Source: an uncultured Acetobacteraceae bacterium
Lineage (GTDB): Bacteria; Pseudomonadota; Alphaproteobacteria; Acetobacterales; Acetobacteraceae
DNA length: 64,000 nucleotides
Assembly: GCA_903907955.1 (NCBI GenBank)
Contig: CAIVPZ010000140.1
Coordinates: forward strand, 1 to 64,000
Direction: 5' to 3'
Under the pieces are notes generated by a model, which ran no database searches, was not told the DNA's origin, and saw only the letters and a list, made by a program, of their open reading frames with translations. Numbering within the stretch: position 1 is the stretch's first letter; each line of letters begins with the position of its first letter. The position numbers and the translations under genes were made by a program. Shown one piece after another: positions 48,960 to 56,487 of this stretch.

Positions 48960-50086
48960 GACGCGCCTCCGGACCTGGTTGGGAACGGGCGCGTCGAAGC
49001 CGCCGCTTGGAGCGGGGAGCCCTCGCCCTCATCCCGATCGCGCCTCTTTCCCTTCCCGGCAGGTCGCGGTTCGGATCGAGTTTTCCCGCCGCCAACTACT
49101 AGAAGGTTAGAATCTTGGTTAGACTCTAAGTTAAGGGCGCGAATTCCGCTTTTATGTCCGTGGCTTACACCCGATTCCGGTTCCCGATAGCACGAGGGTT
49201 GGGTTCCTGATGGCACGATAGCGCCGGTTCCCGATAGCACGACGCTATCCACAGGTTGTCCACAGGCTGCTGGCTCGAAGGCGAGCAGCGTGCGCCCGCT
49301 GATTTCGACCTCAACGAACAGCGTGTATCCCGGCAGCGGCTGGCGGCGGATGATGTCTCGCAGCTCGAAAGCGAAGCGCTTGAACGGGGACAGGCTGCCG
49401 GATTTCAGATGGAGATGGCGGAAGTCGAAGCGCCAGCCATTCCGCTGGTGGCCGCCGTGCTTGCGCACGATGCGGTATAGCCAGCGCTCCATGCCGCCGG
49501 TCAGGTCGAAATATGCGCGGTCGATTGTGAGGACGAGCGCATCGTCAAGAACGGCGCGGTAGAACCAGTCGGGGACGATGAGCTCGATACCGCCGGGATG
49601 ACCGTGGCCATCGGCACGCTCCGTCCATTCGTTGATCCAGGAGAAGCGGTGCATCCGCCGCTCGGCTGGCTGGCGCAGCGATGTCGCGACCGTTGTCGAT
49701 TGCAGCCGGTCCAGCGCCGCCTTGAGGCGCTGATAGTCGCGCAGCGATGTTCCGCGCCCGGTGAAGTTCAGTATCTCGTAGGGCGTCGCCGCCATCAGGC
49801 GCGACGTGCGCAAGCCCGCGTCTCGCGCCTCGACGATCTGGGAAGCGGCCCAGATCAAAACGTCGGCGTCCCAGATGGTGGCCATGCCATGTTCGGGGAC
49901 GGCCTCGACGCGGATTGCAACGTCGCCCGAACGGAAGTCGATCGGTGTCGAGCGGTGGGATTTGGCGAGACTGAAAAATGGATAGGTCATGAGGTCCTGC
50001 GCGTCTCGAGGCGCGAGGTCGCCTGGGAGTGCGCGGAACAGTTCGAGCTGCTCGCGTTCCGATCCTGTGCGATGTCGCGTCGACAT
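48956..50086 (-). CDS. repA: Replication initiator protein RepA (RPA family)
   Basis: 376 residues from ATG 50086. The conserved part has DLMTYPFFSLAKSHRSTPID, ILNFTGRGTSLRDYQRLKAA, IELIVPDWFYRAVLDDALVL and FKRFAFELRDIIRRQPLPGY, matching the replication-initiator family found on alphaproteobacterial plasmids and ICEs. The C-terminal 110 residues are low complexity (VVLSGTGAIVPSGTQ onward) because the DNA there carries iteron-like repeats and an AT-rich block; the origin is inside the gene. Its stop overlaps the parA start. Confidence 0.88.
   Translation of the reverse strand: MSTRHRTGSEREQLELFRALPGDLAPRDAQDLMTYPFFSLAKSHRSTPIDFRSGDVAIRVEAVPEHGMATIWDADVLIWAASQIVEARDAGLRTSRLMAATPYEILNFTGRGTSLRDYQRLKAALDRLQSTTVATSLRQPAERRMHRFSWINEWTERADGHGHPGGIELIVPDWFYRAVLDDALVLTIDRAYFDLTGGMERWLYRIVRKHGGHQRNGWRFDFRHLHLKSGSLSPFKRFAFELRDIIRRQPLPGYTLFVEVEISGRTLLAFEPAACGQPVDSVVLSGTGAIVPSGTQPSCYREPESGVSHGHKSGIRALNLESNQDSNLLVVGGGKTRSEPRPAGKGKRRDRDEGEGSPLQAAASTRPFPTRSGGAS
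49091..49264. other. Putative replication origin inside the 3' part of repA
   Basis: Three 17-base iterons GGTTCCCGATAGCACGA lie at 49179-49195, 49202-49218 (two changes) and 49226-49242, spaced 23 and 24 bases. Two DnaA-box-like sites follow at once: CTATCCACA at 49245-49253 and TTGTCCACA at 49256-49264, each one change from TTATCCACA and 11 bases apart. On the other side, 49096-49135 is AT-rich and holds GGTTAGA twice, 12 bases apart. Iterons, DnaA boxes and an unwinding-type block side by side are the usual parts of an iteron origin. Confidence 0.7.
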
Positions 50087-50106
50087 GAGGGGAACTGCCG
50101 GGGAGG

Positions 50107-50391
50107 TCAGCGGCGCGTCTGGCCGGCATAAGCCGGCGAGACTGCTGCGTGGCGCTTGGCGGGAAGCACCTCGCCCACGCCAGGGTCGGAGGTCGACGCC
50201 TTGGCGCCCCGCGCCACCCACGCTTGCAGATCTTCGAAGTTGTAAACGACGCGACCGCCGAGCTTCGAATAGCGCGGGCCTGTGCCATAGGTGCGGTGCT
50301 TTTCGAGCGTCCGGCCGGAGAGGCCAAGGAACCGCGCGGCCTCGGGCGTGCGCAAATAGCGTGGCGGGAGCTGGGGGATTGCTGCGGACAT
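50107..50391 (-). CDS. AlpA/MerR-like helix-turn-helix protein upstream of repA
   Basis: 94 residues. YLRTPEAARFLGLSGRTLEK, then GTGPRYSKLGGRVVYNFEDLQAWV, is the standard winged helix-turn-helix of small excisionase-like proteins. In Tn4371-like elements a gene in this place is named rdfS, a recombination directionality factor. The other AlpA-like gene at 11454 is next to int, so the element encodes two candidates. It ends 20 bases before the repA start and is probably co-transcribed with it. Confidence 0.83.
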   Translation of the reverse strand: MSAAIPQLPPRYLRTPEAARFLGLSGRTLEKHRTYGTGPRYSKLGGRVVYNFEDLQAWVARGAKASTSDPGVGEVLPAKRHAAVSPAYAGQTRR

Positions 50392-50543
50392 CGGTGGCCT
50401 CCGTGTTGTCGGGGAAGGCCGCCGGCTAATGGCGGCCGTCTGCGATCACGGTGGCGAAGGGTTGCCGCGTAGGGGGATGGTGAAGATGAGGGGTGCCGAA
50501 TTCGCCACCCCCAGCGGGGCCGGCGATCTTGGGCCTCGCCCGA

Positions 50544-51300
50544 TCAATCGGGCCGACGCGGACCCAGGAGATTGCGATAGTCGCCGCGCATCGTGGTGAT
50601 GCCGGTGCGCACCAACCGGATGACCGTGTCGCGCAAGGATGCGGTCTTCCATGGCTCGGTGGCGAGGCGGCTCGGGTCGAACAACGCTTCGGCGATGGCC
50701 CGGTAGCTGGCGCCCGCCAGGTGCCCGTCGAGGGCACGCAAGGCCGCGATCAAACGCTCGCCCTTACGGAGGGGAGCGGGCGGCGTTCGTGGCCGCCCGT
50801 GCGCGATGAACCGCCAAAAGCGCAGCGCCGCGTCGGTGCGCTGCGGGGCCGTGGCGTCCAGCGGGATGAGCGCGGCCATGGGCATCGCGCCGCTGGGCGG
50901 ATCGATCAGCCAGAGCTGATGATTGATCCCGTCGTCTCTGATGATGACGTGCGTGCCGTCGTCAGCATCGCGCCGCACACTGTCGCTGGGAAAATCCGCT
51001 AACGAAACTGATGGTGTCGCAGCGCTGGTGGGTGCGGCCGTCAGGACGATGACCGACGCCAGTTCCTCGGACCGCCAGAAAACCGGTGATTGATCAGCGC
51101 GCCGATTTGGATCGGCAAGGAAATCGCAACCCCCAGCGCCGGCCGGGACCATCGGTCCCGTCATCGGCCTGAGCTGGTGCAGATTTGTAGGCGTTTCGGT
51201 AGTCAGGGTTACGACGCAGGAACTCCCAGGCGAGGCTCGCGGGCTCCATCGTGGCGGCGTATTGATAGGCGGCGGGTGACCGCCAATCCTCCGTTGACAT
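50544..51300 (-). pseudogene. DUF6499/DUF2285 transcriptional regulator, split by a frameshift
   Basis: The first frame (51300 to about 51120) has DWRSPAAYQYAATMEPASLA, then EFLRRNPDYRNAY, the start of the DUF6499 regulator-like domain. It then runs out of frame. The neighbouring frame continues without gap from ADPNRRADQSPVFWR through to LDGHLAGASYRAIAEALF and VRTGITTMRGDYRNLLG, the DUF2285 DNA-binding part, ending at 50544. One extra base in a CCTTG run (plus strand 51116-51120) explains the break. The full product would be about 250 residues. It could be a dead gene, a programmed frameshift, or a sequencing error. Confidence 0.78.
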
Positions 51301-51495
51301 TGCACGTCTCCTTGCGAGGGATCACGGGATGCCTGGGCCAGTGGATATCTAATCTGGGCTTTTGGCGGCGCCGTGTGCAGACTACCGTCCGGCATTGGGC
51401 CATGCCCAATCCGGATCGGCGATTTTCAGGAAATCCGCAAAGCCGCGCGCACGCGTCGGATGAAAGACTGACGCGGTGGCCGTTGAACGCCGCCG

Positions 51496-51765
51496 TCAGC
51501 GCGCCGAGCGCAGCAGATCGCGGTAGCCGTGCTCGCTCAGCCAACGTGCGCGCGCGAGGTGCGTTTCATGAGCGCGCCGGGCACGGTCCGGTTCCAGCGC
51601 GGGGTCGAGATCGAGCACGACTCGCGCGACCTCCTCCCAGGGGGCTCCCTCGGACGTCGCATCGAGCAATCGGAGATAGGTCGGCAGATGCGCCCGGTCG
51701 TAGTCAGTCACCTGGGCGGCGGTCGGGGCGGTTTCAGCGATAGGGGGGGCCGGAGGAGATGGCAT
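51496..51765 (-). CDS. Small conserved ICE protein next to the DUF2285 regulator
   Basis: 89 residues from ATG 51765. The core DYDRAHLPTYLRLLDATSEG, EEVARVVLDLDP and HLARARWLSEHGYRDLL is highly helical and familiar from ICEs with DUF2285 regulators, where it is usually annotated only as a DNA-binding or DUF2285-associated protein. It is the first gene of the minus-strand regulatory operon, about 100 bases after the divergent promoter. The function is unknown. The 195 bases between it and the frameshifted gene hold nothing recognisable. Confidence 0.75.
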   Translation of the reverse strand: MPSPPAPPIAETAPTAAQVTDYDRAHLPTYLRLLDATSEGAPWEEVARVVLDLDPALEPDRARRAHETHLARARWLSEHGYRDLLRSAR

Positions 51766-51866
51766 GGTCTTCCCGAGGTTTTTCCCGTGTTGACGGAGGA
51801 TGCTTGCGAAACTTGGACGTCGAGCCCGAAAGGCGCGGCTGGCGGAACGGATCGGCGGGAGCGTCG

Positions 51867-51880
51867 CGTATTATAATACG
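51867..51880. promoter_or_regulatory. Symmetric -10 element for divergent transcription
   Basis: CGTATTATAATACG is a perfect palindrome. It contains TATAAT on the plus strand (51872-51877) and again on the minus strand (51875-51870). It lies between the minus-strand operon starting at 51765 and the XRE gene starting at 51917. It could work as a two-way promoter and as the operator of the XRE protein. No convincing -35 boxes were seen, so activation may be needed. Confidence 0.55.
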
Positions 51881-51916
51881 TAGCGCCAAAATACGCGATT
51901 GGTGTCCATCCTTTGG

Positions 51917-52174
51917 ATGGATATTCGACAGGTGTTCGGAGAAAATCTTCGGCGATTTCGCACGCAGGCCGGCCTCAGCCAAGAGGCGGTCGCTGTCCGA
52001 ATGGGCGTGGATCGAGCACATGTGAGCAGTATGGAGCGGGGCCAGCAGAACGTCACGCTCTTGACGCTTTGGCATGCATCTCAGGCCGTCGGTGTGAAGC
52101 CTGCCGATCTCCTCGACGAAGACTTCGAGGTTGGTGGCGACCTTGCCGACCCTGAAGGCTCGTCGGCGTCATAG
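51917..52174 (+). CDS. XRE-family repressor-like regulator
   Basis: 85 residues from ATG 51917; a TTG at 51899 would add six. The lambda-repressor-like helix-turn-helix is FGENLRRFRTQAGLSQEAVA, VRMGVDRAHVSSMERGQQNV, followed by LLTLWHASQAVGVKPADLLD. There is only the DNA-binding domain and a short acidic tail. It starts 37 bases after the symmetric promoter and faces away from the repA-side operon, a classical switch layout. It is the likely master repressor of this element's regulatory genes. Confidence 0.88.
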   Translation: MDIRQVFGENLRRFRTQAGLSQEAVAVRMGVDRAHVSSMERGQQNVTLLTLWHASQAVGVKPADLLDEDFEVGGDLADPEGSSAS

Positions 52175-52193
52175 TCTTTCTCGCAATAAAGAA

Positions 52194-52219
52194 GCCCCGC
52201 CCGGTTTCCCGAGCGGGGC
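52194..52219. terminator. Hairpin between convergent XRE and DUF736 genes
   Basis: GCCCCGCCCGG (52194-52204) pairs with CCCGAGCGGGGC (52208-52219) over a TTT loop with one mismatch. It lies 20 bases after the XRE stop and 15 bases before the end of the opposing DUF736 gene. No long T-run is present, but position and stability suggest a shared terminator. Confidence 0.6.
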
Positions 52220-52233
52220 GTCGCTGGCTGACC

Positions 52234-52557
52234 TCAGTCGCCGTTGACCTTGCGGCCGCGGGACCAGATGAGGGTGAAGCCGTCGCCGTCCTCGTCGTCG
52301 AAAAGGTTGGCGTAGATCGGTGCGTTGAAGCTGGGATCGTCGAGCTTGACCGAGAGATAGTCGCGGTTCTCGGCGGAGCGCTTCGACCAGGCGGCGCCGA
52401 TCTCGGCACGGCCGACGAAGATGCGGTGGCTCGGGGCGTTGTCGCTGGCGCGGGTGGCCTCGGGGACGATGCGGACGTTCTTGGTCTGAACGCTGAGGGT
52501 GACGATTTCGCCCAGATACTCGGTGCCGGACTTCTTGAAGGTGCCGATGTTCGCCAT
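52234..52557 (-). CDS. DUF736 protein, second copy
   Basis: 107 residues from ATG 52557, preceded by AAGGAGAACCACC. It reads MANIGTFKKSGTEYLGEIVT, VGRAEIGAAWSKRSAENRDY, FNAPIYANLF and FTLIWSRGRKVNGD, a full DUF736 domain. It shares the fold pattern with the copy at 46636 but differs in most residues, so the duplication is old. Its upstream region matches the leader of the DUF2493 gene. The function is unknown. Confidence 0.88.
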   Translation of the reverse strand: MANIGTFKKSGTEYLGEIVTLSVQTKNVRIVPEATRASDNAPSHRIFVGRAEIGAAWSKRSAENRDYLSVKLDDPSFNAPIYANLFDDEDGDGFTLIWSRGRKVNGD

Positions 52558-52587
52558 GGTGGTTCTCCTTGATCGCTGTTCTCGAGC

Positions 52588-52703
52588 CCGCGCCCATCGC
52601 GGCCTCGATGGCGATCGACAGACCGGAGGCGACCGACGCCGCACCCGCTTGCGGGCCGCAGCGCAGCGGAAGATGTCAGCCCGGAGAGTTTCTTGCCTCG
52701 CGA
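52588..52703 (-). repeat. Leader block shared with the DUF2493 gene, copy 1
   Basis: Starting 31 bases upstream of the DUF736 start, this stretch shares CCGCGCCCATCGCGGCCT (52588-52605), a CAGCGGA-GATG piece near 52664 and TTGCCTCGCGA (52693-52703) with the region upstream of the DUF2493 gene, in the same order and at similar spacing. The remaining bases to 53163 hold no supported gene. Confidence 0.6.
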
Positions 52704-53163
52704 GGAATGGGCGGGCCGGGGTCCCTGCGCGATCTTTCGCGTGGGGTGGTCCCCCAGGGGAAGAAAGTCGCCGGGCGACATTGCGGCATAGGCGGTCGAG
52801 GCGAAGCCGTCCTTCGGTCAGATCCAGCCATTGAAGAGGACGTATGGGTCAGGCGCGATCTGACAGCGTCCAATCAACGAAGAACCTGGCGAGCACCGGC
52901 CACCGAGATCGCTTTGGCACGTCTGGGCAAACGGACCTGAGTTCAGGCCTGTTCCGCAATTGGCCTGGGGCTATCTCCTCGCCACCGAAAGACAACGACC
53001 AAGGCATCAGCGATCTATCGGCAACGCGCCGGCAAAGCCGCCTCGTCCATGGGTGTCCCCGACCATACCGCGATCTCGGTCTTTCGTCGGCTGTTCCCGC
53101 CAATGCCCGATCATCGACCTGAATCGGCGGCGACCGGCGGCCCTTGACGTCATTCACCCAGCA

Positions 53164-53625
53164 TCAGACCAGCGCGTGGTCCCGGCTGCGTTCAGCCCCT
53201 GACGATGCCCTGCTCGGGTGGCCGGGGGACAATGCCATGCGCGTCCAGGCTGTGACGCCGACTGCAACGGCCCCGATGATCGAGAACGCGATCTGCCAAG
53301 CTCCAGACGGTATGGTCAGCTTCGCGAGGCCGAGCGTGGCGTGGTAGCCGGCAAGCGCCGCGGGCGCCGCGAACAACAGTGCGACGGCAAGCCGGATCCC
53401 GGTGGATCGTGCGAATGCAAAGACGTACTGGCCGGCGACCAAGGTGACACCGCCGGCCAGGATGCCGACAAAGATGGCCCCGATCGGTCCGGCGTCACCG
53501 TGATAGGCCCACAAGCCGGCGGAGACCGCCGCGAAGAAGGGAAGCGCATAGACGGCGAGCGAGAACAACAGCCAGCAGAGGAAGCCGATGCCGACGACGC
53601 CGAAAAGGATGCCAATGACGATCAT
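53164..53625 (-). CDS. Small integral membrane protein, unknown
   Basis: 153 residues from ATG 53625. Four hydrophobic segments are visible: VIGILFGVVGIGFLCWLLF, PIGAIFVGILAGGVTLVA, LAVALLFAAPAALAGYHA and IAFSIIGAVAVGVTAW. The C-terminus is basic and short. No family signature is recognised. It stands alone on the minus strand between the leader block and another small membrane gene. A role at the cell surface during mating is possible but is only a guess. Confidence 0.65.
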   Translation of the reverse strand: MIVIGILFGVVGIGFLCWLLFSLAVYALPFFAAVSAGLWAYHGDAGPIGAIFVGILAGGVTLVAGQYVFAFARSTGIRLAVALLFAAPAALAGYHATLGLAKLTIPSGAWQIAFSIIGAVAVGVTAWTRMALSPGHPSRASSGAERSRDHALV

Positions 53626-53769
53626 GGTGGTGGTCTCCGTGACAAGGGTCGAGCGGGCGCGCCTTCCACCACCACCACGGCGCACGGCCGAGTATAGCCG
53701 ACGGTGACGAAGGACGGCAGCGGAAATCTGGGGGGATTTCCACCGCCGCCTGATATGCCCGGCACCCCT

Positions 53770-53943
53770 TCAGGATTGGAAGGGATCGAATTCATGAATG
53801 ATCGTGGCCGGGTCGCCGTCGTATTCTGCCGACGGCATGACGCCGTATTCGCCGTTGCCGGCGTGAAAGACCGTGATGCAGACCATCAACGTGATGGCGA
53901 GGATCCAGCCACGGGCGTGAGCGATCGAGAGGGCTTGCGACAT
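53770..53943 (-). CDS. Small single-span membrane protein, unknown
   Basis: 57 residues from ATG 53943. A single hydrophobic helix GWILAITLMVCITVFHAG (about 12-30) is followed by an acidic tail with EFDPFQS at the end. The start is chosen because the upstream extension is repeat sequence. No family is recognised. The start codon lies 17 bases from the edge of direct repeat copy 1. Confidence 0.55.
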   Translation of the reverse strand: MSQALSIAHARGWILAITLMVCITVFHAGNGEYGVMPSAEYDGDPATIIHEFDPFQS

Positions 53944-53959
53944 CGTTCCGGCTCCTGTC

Positions 53960-54130
53960 TTGGAGGCGGGGACCATCCCCGCGCGACAGGCGCCCGATGT
54001 GTCCGGCCCAGGGCCGCAATCACCGCGCAGGCGAAGCCGAAGAGGCCGCACGCTCGCGTAGCGGACCCTTCATGGGCTGATGGCGTCACGCCCTAGGCTG
54101 GACCAACGATCAGCGCTACTGGGAGCGGGG
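53960..54130 (+). repeat. Direct repeat flanking the 452-residue gene, copy 1
   Basis: This block begins TTGGAGGCGGGGACCAT and ends CAGCGCTACTGGGAGCGGGG. It matches 55754-55880 over its length except for a 43-base insertion after CCCCGCGC and scattered substitutions. The insertion ends in a second CCGCGC, as slippage would leave. Read on the plus strand, both copies could encode the peptide pattern AQAKPKxPHxR and GPxISATGSG. Confidence 0.75.
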
Positions 54131-54371
54131 TGGAGTACGGCTTCAAGTCCGGGCAGCTCGGAAATGGACCTCGTGCTGATGGCAACGTCGAGTTTTGGTG
54201 CCGCTAACCGCCGCATTGGGTTATGAGGGGCGGAATAGAAGGCCCGGCGCACCTGGGTCCGCCCTGAGTAAGAAGCACGGCGCGCCGATTGTGATAGGTT
54301 GCGAGATAAATCGTCGGACCAGCAGCGAGCAACAACGTGGTCGGAATTCCCACGAAAGTAGGCCCCAGATT

Positions 54372-55730
54372 ATGCAAGAGCACCCCGCAATCGAACAGGC
54401 CTGCCCGCTTGCAGCCGTAGATAAACGGCTCGCGGACGCTCATCGCCTATGGCACCAGGCTGAGGCTGCCTATTTCGACCCCGATGGATTCCGGCTGGCA
54501 GTGCAGAATGCGATTCAGACCCTGCGGACGGTCACGTTCATTCTCCAAAAACAAAAGGCAATTATTCCAAACTTCGCTGAGTGGTACGGCGATGCTGAAA
54601 AGAAAACGCAAGGCGAATGGCAGCGGCGACTGGGGGTCGATCCATTGATGCGCTGGATGGTCGATGCTCGTAACAGGATCGAGAAGCAGGGCGACTTAGA
54701 ATCGAACAGCATCGTCCGCGCGGAAATTGTCGCGTCGTACATTGAGGAAGGGCCTCGTATCGAGGTCCCTGCCCATCTCTCCGATACCATCATGACATTG
54801 CTCCACAACATTCCGAACACCGCTCTGGGCGAACACATCCAGCGCAACGGCATGCTGCGTATCCAACGTCGCTGGGTCGAGAACACGCTGCCAGACTATG
54901 AACTGCTGGACGCGGTGGCGATCGCCTATGGTAAAGTTGCTGAGTTGGTGCACGACGCCCACCGCCAGATAGGCCTTGATCCGCCGCCGACCATTCATGA
55001 CGACGACGGCAGAAGCTACGATCTTCCGTCCATGGGTTGGCGGTTTCCGTGCATGATCGGCCATGAGTTGCCCCGAACATTGCTGATCTCCCTTGCGGAC
55101 GGGTCCAGGATCGAGTTTGAGACGAAGCGCGTGCCGATAAAATTCGATGCCGGGAAGGTCGCCGCTCTGATGGAGCGGTACGGCGGCAACCCGTTCGACG
55201 CGATGAGGCGTGACTATAAGACGGACGCTGATCTGGCAGCCGGATATTTCACACTAATCCGTACAGTGTTCCTTCGTGACGGTTACCATCAAACGATGCT
55301 GTTTCTCTTCCGCGATCGGAAGCTGATCGGGCAGCCGATCGGAGTCGTATTTGAGAATGTTCAGCATAAGTATGCCTTGATGAGACAACTGGCTGCCGAG
55401 GTGACAAAATTAGGAGCAGACGCCGCCATGCTGGTCGGCGAAGCCTGGAAGGCATCAGCCAATGAACTGAAGCCGTACGAGCGGCCTGCGGATTCGCCTT
55501 TTCGTACGGAAGCACTTACTTTGCATTTAGTTAGCAAGACCGGCGCGCCCTTCGACTGCGAAGCGGAGATCATCAGGGACGGGGAGAAAGTCTCCCTCGG
55601 CGAAACGCAGGTAGCAGATCAAAGTGCTGCGTTTGAGTTTGCGCCGTTCTTTCAGGCTTGGGGGCGTCCTGTCCCAGATTCATGGATGCAAACAAGCCGC
55701 ATGATCAAGGCAGCGGCGAAGCGTGAGTAG
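54372..55730 (+). CDS. Unknown 452-residue cargo protein between direct repeats
   Basis: 452 residues from ATG 54372 (the open frame extends to 54195, but the first part is poor). The N-terminal half is helical with an RNRIEKQGDLES stretch. The C-terminal half is mixed (LLISLADGSRIEFETKRVPI, YFTLIRTVFLRDGYHQTMLF, IGVVFENVQHKYALMRQLA). No nuclease, ATPase or helicase motif was found. The gene is flanked by the 54 kb and 55.8 kb repeats and points opposite to its neighbours, so it looks like inserted cargo. Position next to a HEPN gene makes a defence role conceivable. Confidence 0.6.
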   Translation: MQEHPAIEQACPLAAVDKRLADAHRLWHQAEAAYFDPDGFRLAVQNAIQTLRTVTFILQKQKAIIPNFAEWYGDAEKKTQGEWQRRLGVDPLMRWMVDARNRIEKQGDLESNSIVRAEIVASYIEEGPRIEVPAHLSDTIMTLLHNIPNTALGEHIQRNGMLRIQRRWVENTLPDYELLDAVAIAYGKVAELVHDAHRQIGLDPPPTIHDDDGRSYDLPSMGWRFPCMIGHELPRTLLISLADGSRIEFETKRVPIKFDAGKVAALMERYGGNPFDAMRRDYKTDADLAAGYFTLIRTVFLRDGYHQTMLFLFRDRKLIGQPIGVVFENVQHKYALMRQLAAEVTKLGADAAMLVGEAWKASANELKPYERPADSPFRTEALTLHLVSKTGAPFDCEAEIIRDGEKVSLGETQVADQSAAFEFAPFFQAWGRPVPDSWMQTSRMIKAAAKRE

Positions 55731-55753
55731 TCCTTGGTCCAGGAGCGATGGCA

Positions 55754-55880
55754 TTGGAGGCGGGGACCATTCCCGCGCAGGCGAAGCCGAAGAAGCCGCA
55801 CGATCGCGGACCGGACTATTCATGGGTTGGTGTCGTCATGCCCTCGGTCGGACCAAGGATCAGCGCTACTGGGAGCGGGG
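55754..55880 (+). repeat. Direct repeat flanking the 452-residue gene, copy 2
   Basis: Second copy of the block at 53960-54130, without the 43-base insertion. It starts 24 bases after the stop of the 452-residue gene. The two copies bracket a segment of about 1.6 kb. Confidence 0.75.
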
Positions 55881-55911
55881 GGCAAACGTGGCCGGAGTTC
55901 AGAAGTGACTG

Positions 55912-56412
55912 CTACGGTGAGCCGGCGATCTGCTGAACAGCGGCTTCGTCAAGCTTTTCGGCTGCCAGAAGCGCGTCGGCGATCCGCTCGACAAGTGCTA
56001 AGCACATTTTGTTTTCGGCGCGACCGATCGCAAATTGTATGAACTTCTTATCAAGCGCGGGAGGCCAAATACCGTCTGCTTCAGCGCAGTCGTGGCCGAA
56101 AAAATTGATCCGGTCCTCGACCGCATTGTTGATGGCGTAGTCGATAAATTCTTTCTCTGTAGGCGGCTGGCCATCTTGCTTCACAAGCCGGCCAGCCCTG
56201 AAAAGCAAATACTCGACAGCGAATCCACCGAGCGCAATGTGACAACGCTGGTCCTCGGTGCGGTTGACGCGCGTGCGTCCATAGCTTCTCGGCTCCTGGC
56301 GGTAGAGTTCCATCTCAACAACGCGGGCACCCACATTGAGCGCTGTCTCGGCGTGCCCTGCTTCATGAAGGCAGGCAAGTTCCGCAGAATTGAAAACGAT
56401 CGTCGGGGGCAT
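55912..56412 (-). CDS. Small HEAGH zinc-metallopeptidase-like protein
   Basis: 166 residues. Near residue 17 it has LHEAGHAETALNVGARV, an HExxH zinc motif in the HEAGHA form typical of the M41 (FtsH) peptidase domain. There is no AAA motor, no membrane helix and no long C-terminus, so it is a stand-alone minimal domain. A later GGFAVEYLLFRAGR helix and a Asp/Glu-rich piece could give the third ligand. It lies 75 bases behind a HEPN gene on the same strand. It may be a peptidase that activates or degrades a partner. Confidence 0.6.
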   Translation of the reverse strand: MPPTIVFNSAELACLHEAGHAETALNVGARVVEMELYRQEPRSYGRTRVNRTEDQRCHIALGGFAVEYLLFRAGRLVKQDGQPPTEKEFIDYAINNAVEDRINFFGHDCAEADGIWPPALDKKFIQFAIGRAENKMCLALVERIADALLAAEKLDEAAVQQIAGSP

Positions 56413-56487
56413 TTCTACCTCGAATCTGTGCTCGCAGGGATCACGGGTGCTCGGGAAAAGTTGGCTTTTTCACCTCGTGATAGCAGA

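Noticed and set aside
52844-53157. Small open frames on both strands between the DUF736 leader and the membrane protein gene
   Set aside because: They are about 90-100 residues without motif or ribosome-binding site, and they overlap each other. I see no support for either.
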